DNA from: JBEBVQ01 sp964636205
GTDB taxonomy: Bacteria; Bacteroidota; Bacteroidia; Chitinophagales; Chitinophagaceae
DNA length: 11,410 nt
Assembly (NCBI GenBank): GCA_964636205.1
Contig: CAZWPF010000086.1
Location: forward strand, 1 to 11,410
Direction: 5' to 3'
The notes below the pieces were generated by a model. That model searched no databases and was not told where the DNA came from. It saw only the letters and a list, made by a program, of their open reading frames with translations. The position numbers were made by a program, and so were the translations under genes. Of the stretch, positions 1 to 5,702 are shown piece after piece. Position 1 is the first letter of the stretch. Each line of letters opens with the position of its first letter.

Positions 1-1
1 T

Positions 2-1204
2 ACCGGCTGTTCGGGAACTTCAGCTGCAACCAAGGTCAATTTGACACCGTTACCTACCATAACAATCAATCCATCATCAGTTACAATATGTGCAGGAGAG
101 TCCGCTACACTTACTGCCAGTGGTGCTACTACCTATAGCTGGTCGCCGGCTGGTGGCACAGCAGCTTCGGCTACTGTAACTCCGGGTACTACCACAACGT
201 ATACAGTGACAGGTACTACTTCCGGTTGTTCGAGTACAGCCACCAGAACAGTCACTGTAAATCCTCTGCCGGTTGTAAACGTAACCAATACCGGTGCGCG
301 TTCGATCTGTGACGGTGACAGCTTGTTGCTAACAGCATCAAGTGGTGGTAGTGTAAACTATCAATGGAAAAATGGAACCAGTAACGTAGGTACAGGTGCT
401 AACTATTATGCTAAAGCTGCAGGTACCTATACAGTTACCGTTACCAATACGAGCACGAACTGTGCTGTGACCTCTTCTCCCGCGACTGTGTTAACCGTTA
501 ATCCGGTGCCAACAGCGTCCATTGCTGCGGGTGGCCCGACCGATATCTGTGTTGGTTCGGTGGTTGGTTTGACAGCCACTCCGGTTTCTGGAGCAGCATA
601 TCAGTGGTTGCACAATGGGAACGCTGTAGGAACCAATGCCAACAATTACGACGCTGCAGCTACCGGTGCTTATCAGGTTAAAGTTTCCTACACCGGCACC
701 GGCTGCGCTGCTACCAGTGCTGCTATCGATGTGACCGTGCACAATCGTCCATCTGTGAAACTCCTGCCGGGTGATACCGCTTTCTGCGAAGGGGGAATTT
801 TAAAACTTGAAGTAGAGACATCGGATACCGCACTAAGTTTTAGCTGGTTGAATAATGGAAATGTTATACCTCTGGCTTCTGCTGATTTTCTCGAAATAAG
901 CGCTACAGGTGTGTATAAAGTTGAAGTAGGCCGATCTGCTATTTCCGGTTGCGACACAGCCACCAACGAGGTCACAGTTACCGTACATCCGTTGCCGGTT
1001 GTAAATACAACTTGGGATGGTGCTACTTTACACGCAACTCAAGGTTTCAGCTCCTACCAATGGTATTCTGCAGGCCAGCCTATTCCCGGTGCTACCAATG
1101 ACACTTATGCTCCACAATCAGAAGGAGGATTTAGTGTGACTGCTATAGATAGTAATGGTTGTTCAAACAGTTCGCCGGTATATAATGTGAAACTCGGACT
1201 GAAT
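2..1204 (+). repeat. Tandem Ig-like module repeats within the secreted protein
   Basis: Degenerate protein-level tandem repeats with a period of about 75-80 residues. Recognisable units begin near TPLPTITIN (from 44), NPLPVVNV (from 260), NPVPTASI (from 500), HNRPSVKL (from 740) and HPLPVVNT (from 986). Each has the core aromatic YxW or SxW, and most have the two framing cysteines that would form the module disulfide. The last unit lacks the first cysteine. Confidence 0.75.
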
Positions 1205-1444
1205 AATCTGACAGTTACCGGAGCCTCGATTAACATCTATCCAAATCCAACCTCGGGTATGCTATTTGTCGACGCCCAGCAGCCTGTCAATATCAGGGTG
1301 AGCGGAGCAGATGGTCGGACATTAAGAGAGGTGATGCAGGTAAAAGAGATCAACCTCGAAGAGTTGCCCTCAGGCATGTATTTTATCCAACTGTCGAACG
1401 CAAAAAATGAGAATATCGGAGTATTCAGGGTTTCAAAATTTTAG
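2..1444 (+). CDS. T9SS-secreted Ig-like repeat protein, type A sorting domain (5' end outside window)
   Basis: The frame is open to the left edge of the window, so this is the C-terminal part of a longer protein. The codons before the TTG at 41 (ending ATKVN) read as the end of another Ig-like module, so that TTG is not a credible start. The visible part is a chain of about five Ig-like modules of 75-80 residues. Most have an early Cys in a CxG(D/E)S-type motif, a central YxW core, a GxYxV strand and a late Cys (NC or GC), and they are joined by PLP or RP linkers. The last ~70 residues carry the T9SS type A sorting domain: a YPNP motif, a DGR turn, LPSGMYFI and a basic end (VSKF). By family knowledge such proteins cross the outer membrane through the type IX system and are usually anchored at the surface. 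The function of the missing N-terminus is unknown; an adhesin or surface-layer role is only an inference. The C-terminal ~230 residues are paralogous to the gene at 5703-9131. Confidence 0.9.
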   Translation, partial: TGCSGTSAATKVNLTPLPTITINPSSVTICAGESATLTASGATTYSWSPAGGTAASATVTPGTTTTYTVTGTTSGCSSTATRTVTVNPLPVVNVTNTGARSICDGDSLLLTASSGGSVNYQWKNGTSNVGTGANYYAKAAGTYTVTVTNTSTNCAVTSSPATVLTVNPVPTASIAAGGPTDICVGSVVGLTATPVSGAAYQWLHNGNAVGTNANNYDAAATGAYQVKVSYTGTGCAATSAAIDVTVHNRPSVKLLPGDTAFCEGGILKLEVETSDTALSFSWLNNGNVIPLASADFLEISATGVYKVEVGRSAISGCDTATNEVTVTVHPLPVVNTTWDGATLHATQGFSSYQWYSAGQPIPGATNDTYAPQSEGGFSVTAIDSNGCSNSSPVYNVKLGLNNLTVTGASINIYPNPTSGMLFVDAQQPVNIRVSGADGRTLREVMQVKEINLEELPSGMYFIQLSNAKNENIGVFRVSKF

Positions 1445-1460
1445 AGAAACCCATCAAACA

Positions 1461-1497
1461 AAAATGCCGTTATAATCCATTATAGCGGCATTTTTTT
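1461..1497 (+). terminator. Rho-independent terminator, possibly bidirectional
   Basis: Two 16-nt arms (1461-1476 and 1479-1494) pair with a single G-U wobble around a two-base loop, so a few inner pairs probably open. The hairpin is followed by a run of seven T (1491-1497), 17 nt after the stop codon of the upstream gene. On the minus strand the same hairpin is followed by TTTTTGTTT, so it could also stop transcripts coming from the convergent response-regulator gene, whose stop lies about 185 nt away. Confidence 0.88.
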
Positions 1498-1588
1498 GAT
1501 AACCTCTCTGAATTCGAATTTAGATGCAGTTATTGACTTTTTTCGATAGTAGAGAAAAAATCAGGGAGCATAGGAAGTAGAAAGGGTG

Positions 1589-1633
1589 CCTGCCAGGAGT
1601 ATTACTCAGAGAATTCTGAGTATGCTTGGCAGG
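1589..1633. other. Interrupted inverted repeat / hairpin between convergent genes
   Basis: The outer arms CCTGCCA (1589-1595) and TGGCAGG (1627-1633) and the inner arms TACTCAGA (1603-1610) and TCTGAGTA (1615-1622) can form one stem with a GAAT loop and an asymmetric internal loop (7 nt against 4 nt). It lies about 50 nt beyond the stop of the minus-strand regulator gene. It is followed on the plus strand by TTAATTTTT, and there is no T-run on the minus strand. It could be a weaker terminator, an RNA-stabilising 3' structure or a protein site. The rest of 1498-1680 shows nothing recognisable. Confidence 0.5.
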
Positions 1634-1680
1634 TTAATTTTTATATCCATCAATCCTGAAAATGCAAATCTCCTAAAGGA

Positions 1681-2322
1681 TTATAGATCTCCTTTGAATA
1701 CTTTGTTGAGCACTTCAGTTTTGCTGTTAACCTGAAGTTTTCGGTAGATGTTTTTGATATGCGTACGGATAGTATCAATGGAAACGGAAAGGCGATCAGC
1801 GATCATTTTATAACTCAATCCATCGGTAAGGCCTTGAATTACCTGAAGTTCCCGGGGAGAAAGTTCCCCATCAGATTGCTTTTTTGTTGGGGCAAAATAA
1901 TCGATGACTTTTCGCGCAATGGAGGGTGACATATAGCTGCCGCCTGATTTGATTTCGATTATTGCTTTGAGTAATTCGGGCATCGGTGTGCTTTTTAGTG
2001 CGTAGCCCGTAGCTCCTGCGCAAAGTGCCTGGAAGATACGATTGCTGTCATTGAACACTGTAAGCATTATGATATCGGTATTTGGCAGGTGGAATTTTAA
2101 ATGCCGAATACCTTCGATACCGCTCATGCCCGGAAGGTTTATATCACTCAAGATGACGTCTGGAGCTTGAAAATTTCCTGATTCAATAATTTTCAGGTAA
2201 TCCTCAACACTATCAGAGATATTTAGTAAGTGTATATTATCTTGAGCTGCAAAAAACTCGCGAAGACTATCCTGTACATGTTCTCCATCTTCGATAATAG
2301 CCAATCTGATACGTTCGCTCAT
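1681..2322 (-). CDS. NarL/FixJ-family response regulator with LuxR-type HTH
   Basis: A 213-residue protein, the usual length for this family. The receiver domain spans about residues 4-125: acidic residues E11 and D12, phosphoacceptor Asp60 in SDINLPGMSG, the switch Thr88 and the conserved Lys110. A linker leads to a LuxR-type helix-turn-helix at about 153-210 (LSPRE at the start, then IADRLSVSIDTIRTHIKNIY, in which the recognition helix lies). On phosphorylation such proteins dimerise and bind inverted-repeat DNA. It is the second gene after the sensor kinase, 54 nt downstream on the same strand, and is almost certainly its cognate partner. The ATG follows GGAGA with almost no spacing, so a canonical Shine-Dalgarno function is doubtful. 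The start is supported because the receiver fold begins within a few residues. Likely targets, by inference, are the palindromes at 2367-2386 and 5544-5559. Confidence 0.95.
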   Translation of the reverse strand: MSERIRLAIIEDGEHVQDSLREFFAAQDNIHLLNISDSVEDYLKIIESGNFQAPDVILSDINLPGMSGIEGIRHLKFHLPNTDIIMLTVFNDSNRIFQALCAGATGYALKSTPMPELLKAIIEIKSGGSYMSPSIARKVIDYFAPTKKQSDGELSPRELQVIQGLTDGLSYKMIADRLSVSIDTIRTHIKNIYRKLQVNSKTEVLNKVFKGDL

Positions 2323-2337
2323 TCTCCAATTTATTTA

Positions 2338-2345
2338 CAAAGGTC
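2338..2345 (-). promoter_or_regulatory. Weak -7-like element upstream of the response regulator
   Basis: On the minus strand this reads GACCTTTG, one mismatch from the Bacteroidota -7 consensus TAnnTTTG. No matching -33 TTG is seen. Its interest is its position: 38.5 bp from the centre of the palindrome at 2367-2386, almost the same distance as in the kelch promoter. It would give a very short leader for the regulator gene. Tentative. Confidence 0.22.
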
Positions 2346-2366
2346 TTGAATAGTGTGTTTTTGTTT

Positions 2367-2386
2367 GTTCACATTATCATGTGAAC
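2367..2386. promoter_or_regulatory. Perfect 8+8 inverted repeat, candidate operator
   Basis: The arms GTTCACAT and ATGTGAAC are perfectly complementary around a 4-nt spacer. The site overlaps the stop codon of the sensor gene and lies 45-65 nt upstream of the regulator start. Its core TTCACAT-N4-ATGTGA recurs in the divergent promoter region at 5543-5559. It is not followed by a T-run in the direction of transcription, so it is not a typical terminator. It could be an operator for the encoded LuxR-type regulator, or an RNA hairpin between the two cistrons. Confidence 0.55.
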
Positions 2387-5376
2387 TGACCTTTACGGAC
2401 CGTTATCTTGAACGTTTTCCTGTCGGATTCCTTTGTCATAGCTGCACCGATCTTTTGTGCACGCATTTTCATGTTTTTCAATCCTTGTCCTTTTTTTCGT
2501 TGCGTTTCGTTGTGGGCGCCATCATTTTCAATACTATACAAGAATGAGTTTTTGTTGTGATATCTGAAAATGATACTTACTTCTGTTGCGGTTGCGTGTT
2601 TGATCACGTTGTTGATCGACTCTTTGAAAATCAAGTAGAGCTGCTGACGTAATTCGATGGGCATTTTTCTACGACTGGAAATATCTTCTACATCAATTTT
2701 CATATGCACCTGTAGCGGGAGCAATCTTTCCTCTGCGTATTCCCGTATTCTTTCTGAAAGACTATCGGGCATGTCATTTCTTGCGTCTACTGCCCATAAA
2801 ATATCTCCCATGGTAATAGTGGCTTCCCGACTAAGCGCAGCTATCTTTTTGAGGCGAGAGTCTTTCTCGGGGCCGGTATTGCCACTAAAACGGAGGTTGT
2901 CGGAGAAGATCGTAATACTGGTAAGCAGACTGCCAACTTCGTCATGTAAATTGCTAGATATTTGTAAGCGTAGGCGCTGCATCTTTTTAAGGTTCTGGTA
3001 TTTAAACCAAAAGAAAGCAGATAATAGCAGTATGAAACTGGTGATGGCAATCAGGTAGAACCACCATGTAGTGTAAAATGGTTTTTTTACATGGATTACG
3101 AAATGAAGTTGATTAACAGCGGATACGCCTCGGGCAGTGGTGCCTTGAATTTGGACGGTATATTTCCCGTACGGTATCCCGTGTAATCTTAGAACAGGCT
3201 CCCCGGTCACAGGTATCCAGTCGTTGAACAAACCTAGAATCCTATAAGTAAACGTATTATGTATCGGGTCGGAATAATCTGTCATTCCCAGATTAAATAC
3301 CAGAGAGGCGTTGGGAGAATGCAGTATTATTTCATCTCCGTTCCCTTTAAAATCACTGATCATTTTAAATGATTTCGTGACTTCGTCCCATTTTGAAACC
3401 GGGAGTACGAAGAGCTGTACGTTTTGGCTATGGTTGACAAAAATTTTCTCAGGATCAAAAGCATTTACACCATTTACGGTGCCGAAGTACATTTTTCCCT
3501 TTTTAGTTTTTAGATAAGAATTATAGTTAAAGTCCTCATTACACAGTCCGTCTACAGTATGATAATTATAAAATTTATCCTCTTTAGGCAGATAACAGCT
3601 CAGTCCGTTAGAGGTACTGAACCATCGATTCCCGGCGTTACTGGTGAGCATTCCATAGACAATATCGCTGGCTAAACCGTTTTGCCCGCGGTTGAATAGG
3701 TGAATGGTTTTGCGGTCGGGACTGATCAGGTTAATGCCGGCACCATTGGTGGTCACCCATAAATATCCTGAACTGTCTTCTTCCACAAAATAGATATCGT
3801 TAGATGAGAGCGCCGGGAAGGAATTTTTGTCAAAAGTTGCAATGATGCCTTGATCCCGATGGTACTGGTATAGGCCACAGTTAGTGGCCACCCAAAATGT
3901 CTGATCATCTGACCCCGGCTTTATATCGAGAATAGGGCAGTTTTCTGTGGTAGGCACTTTAAACTTTGCATTCTGAAGTACCCGTGTTTTGGGATCATAG
4001 TTCATGAGCCCATTAGAAGAACCGACCCATATCAAACTGTCTTTGTCGAGATAGAGTGAAAAAACCGAACGTTTGTCAGGTAGTCCGTCGAAAATATCGA
4101 GTTCAAATTTCTTACGGTCTTTGTCAAATCTGAATAAGGTTTGTTTGGTATGACTGCTGATATAGATATATTTACCAACGCTAACCATATCAGTGGTTAC
4201 TACTGCATTGTCGCGGGTTTCAGGATCCAGATACAGGTACCTTTGCCATGATTTTTTTTCTACTGAATAATGAAACAATCCATAGGATCCACCCACGTAT
4301 AGATCCCCGTTGGGTTCTTCGATAATCGCTCTGGCCGATATCCGAAATCGTTCATCATACAACAGTGTATCAAACAGATCAGTAGGTGGGTTAATTTTAA
4401 AAAGTCCTTGGTTGGTGCCCACCCAGATTATTCCAAACTCATCTAAATAGCTGCAATTGTACCGCTGCCTGCCGAAGAATACATTTGTTTTGTTGGGAAT
4501 TAATCGACTGCTGTTGACAACCAGATCATATGTCAGTACAGTATCCTGTACTGAGGAATAGTAGTTTTCGCTGCTGCAATAACTACCGCAGGTGATCATT
4601 AGAAGCTGATTACCATGCTTCTCAAAATGCTCTAATTTTTTCTTAGCCAAAAAATCCGGTGTGATGATGTTGCCGGTTGATATACTCTGAAAAACGATGG
4701 TTTTAGATCGACCGGAATAAATCAAGGTATCTCCTTGCAGGGAAAGGTAATATGGGGCTCCAATTTCTGGCGCAGGGATATAGTCTAAAGATTTAGACTT
4801 CAGATTGAACGCGCAAATTTTCTTTAGACTATCCGGGGCGAAGAATAGAAGGCGATCCGAGCCATCCCAAAGCATCTGAGATGCCATATTGATTACTTCC
4901 GGAAATTGATAGAAGATTTTTGATTGGAGCTCAGATGTTACGTTCACCAGGAACCCATTTTTAAACATGGCCATGACGCCTTTGCCTTGAATAACCGCCA
5001 AGGCCGTAACTTCATTATTTCCCCATTCAGATTGTTGTGAAATCCGGTTAACCTGCCCTTTATCAGCGTTGACAGCGTATAGACCCTTTGTGGTGCCAAT
5101 CCAAATGATATTCTCGACGCTATCGTAGGTTAACTCCGTTATCGATAGGTTGTTCAGTTCTGGGAATGGATGAATAAAATGATAACCGGCATATAGATTG
5201 AGTCCGTTTTGGGTGCCTACCCACATCAGTCCTCTTTTGTCTTTTAATACAGCAGTGACCGTGTTGTTGGACAAGCCATAGCTCCCGTCTAACATTTCAA
5301 TTTTTGCGTGGATTGGCCCAGCAAAAGCGAAGAGAATAATGAAGAGTATAAAGTTCTTCAGATAAAAATTGTTCAT
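2377..5376 (-). CDS. Y_Y_Y / Reg_prop sensor histidine kinase
   Basis: The protein has 999 residues from the ATG at 5376. A GTG six codons further upstream (5394) is in frame, but it would add residues before a good signal peptide and lies almost on the predicted transcription start. Order of parts: signal peptide at 1-24 (ending PIHA); a large periplasmic region with many Reg_prop propeller strands (for example MWVGTQNGL, IWIGTTKGL, IWVGTNQGL, LWVTTNGAG); a Y_Y_Y domain at about 684-759; one membrane helix at about 769-791; a HisKA_3-type dimerisation helix with phospho-acceptor His811 in NLHDEVGSLL; and an ATPase domain with N-box Glu919/Asn923 (FKESINNVIKHA), an NDG G1 box and the GQGLKNM G2 box. 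It lacks the fused receiver and AraC parts of hybrid systems, and its regulator is the separate gene 54 nt downstream. Such sensors usually recognise glycans or other periplasmic ligands; the ligand here is unknown. Confidence 0.95.
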   Translation of the reverse strand: MNNFYLKNFILFIILFAFAGPIHAKIEMLDGSYGLSNNTVTAVLKDKRGLMWVGTQNGLNLYAGYHFIHPFPELNNLSITELTYDSVENIIWIGTTKGLYAVNADKGQVNRISQQSEWGNNEVTALAVIQGKGVMAMFKNGFLVNVTSELQSKIFYQFPEVINMASQMLWDGSDRLLFFAPDSLKKICAFNLKSKSLDYIPAPEIGAPYYLSLQGDTLIYSGRSKTIVFQSISTGNIITPDFLAKKKLEHFEKHGNQLLMITCGSYCSSENYYSSVQDTVLTYDLVVNSSRLIPNKTNVFFGRQRYNCSYLDEFGIIWVGTNQGLFKINPPTDLFDTLLYDERFRISARAIIEEPNGDLYVGGSYGLFHYSVEKKSWQRYLYLDPETRDNAVVTTDMVSVGKYIYISSHTKQTLFRFDKDRKKFELDIFDGLPDKRSVFSLYLDKDSLIWVGSSNGLMNYDPKTRVLQNAKFKVPTTENCPILDIKPGSDDQTFWVATNCGLYQYHRDQGIIATFDKNSFPALSSNDIYFVEEDSSGYLWVTTNGAGINLISPDRKTIHLFNRGQNGLASDIVYGMLTSNAGNRWFSTSNGLSCYLPKEDKFYNYHTVDGLCNEDFNYNSYLKTKKGKMYFGTVNGVNAFDPEKIFVNHSQNVQLFVLPVSKWDEVTKSFKMISDFKGNGDEIILHSPNASLVFNLGMTDYSDPIHNTFTYRILGLFNDWIPVTGEPVLRLHGIPYGKYTVQIQGTTARGVSAVNQLHFVIHVKKPFYTTWWFYLIAITSFILLLSAFFWFKYQNLKKMQRLRLQISSNLHDEVGSLLTSITIFSDNLRFSGNTGPEKDSRLKKIAALSREATITMGDILWAVDARNDMPDSLSERIREYAEERLLPLQVHMKIDVEDISSRRKMPIELRQQLYLIFKESINNVIKHATATEVSIIFRYHNKNSFLYSIENDGAHNETQRKKGQGLKNMKMRAQKIGAAMTKESDRKTFKITVRKGQFT

Positions 5377-5401
5377 GCAGAAACCGTTCAGCACTATGGG
5401 T

Positions 5402-5409
5402 CAAATGTA
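5402..5409 (-). promoter_or_regulatory. Candidate -7 element for the sensor gene
   Basis: On the minus strand this reads TACATTTG, an exact match to the Bacteroidota -7 consensus TAnnTTTG, and it ends 25 nt before the ATG at 5376. No clear TTG is found at the expected -33 distance. Transcription would start near 5397, leaving a leader of about 20 nt. This favours the ATG at 5376 over the GTG at 5394 as start codon. A second, one-mismatch candidate (TTAGTTTG) lies at 5496-5503. Confidence 0.45.
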
Positions 5410-5543
5410 AGTCCTTTAACAATAATAACCCGTTCTAGAATTCTTATATCTATAATATTAAAAATTTACTTTCACTATTTACATCTGTTATAAAGCAAAC
5501 TAAGTAAAATATTCTGCATTAGCTACCATGTTCCGGTAGATCT

Positions 5544-5559
5544 TCACATATAGATGTGA
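5544..5559. promoter_or_regulatory. Inverted repeat TCACAT-N4-ATGTGA, candidate operator of the kelch operon
   Basis: A perfect 6+6 inverted repeat with a 4-nt spacer ATAG; one further base on the left (T at 5543) is shared with the palindrome at 2367-2386. It ends at 5559, directly before the putative -33 TTG at 5560-5562. Its centre is about 45 bp upstream of the expected transcription start, a position typical for activators that touch RNA polymerase at the -35 region. Candidate binding site for the response regulator encoded at 1681-2322. A Crp/Fnr-type or other regulator cannot be excluded. Confidence 0.55.
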
Positions 5560-5591
5560 TTGGGAGCAATTGGGTACCCCCCCTAATTTTG
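5560..5591 (+). promoter_or_regulatory. Candidate promoter (-33 TTG, -7 TAATTTTG) of the kelch operon
   Basis: TTG at 5560-5562 is separated by 21 nt from TAATTTTG at 5584-5591, an exact match to TAnnTTTG. This spacing fits the Bacteroidota primary-sigma pattern. The leader would be about 105 nt, with no obvious Shine-Dalgarno and an A-rich stretch just before the ATG, as is common in this phylum. The rest of the gap between the divergent genes (5410-5543 and 5592-5702) is AT-rich and shows no gene; no open frame there has recognisable protein features. Confidence 0.55.
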
Positions 5592-5702
5592 TTTTTGATC
5601 TTCTTGGAATTTAAGGTTGAAAATAGAAAGATACGGGAAATATATACCGTTCTTATAGGATGATTTTTGCATTTGATTTTTAACAAATAAAACAAACAGT
5701 TA

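Noticed and set aside
41..43. TTG as start codon of the first gene
   Set aside because: The same frame stays open to the window edge and the codons before it read as the end of another Ig-like module, so the gene begins outside the window.
2367..2386. Inverted repeat as a terminator between kinase and regulator
   Set aside because: On the minus strand it is followed by AAACAAAAA, not by a T-run, and the regulator needs transcription from upstream or from a promoter at this site.
2353..3058. Plus-strand open frames opposite the 3' part of the sensor gene
   Set aside because: They are antisense to the conserved kinase and ATPase domains and have no recognisable motif or start context.
5544..5559. 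Classical CRP box
   Set aside because: The CRP site has TGTGA first and TCACA second with six bases between. Here the half-sites are in the reverse order.
5668..5675. TGCATTTG as the main -7 element of the kelch gene
   Set aside because: It has one mismatch to TAnnTTTG and no TTG at the proper upstream distance, while 5560-5591 has both elements.
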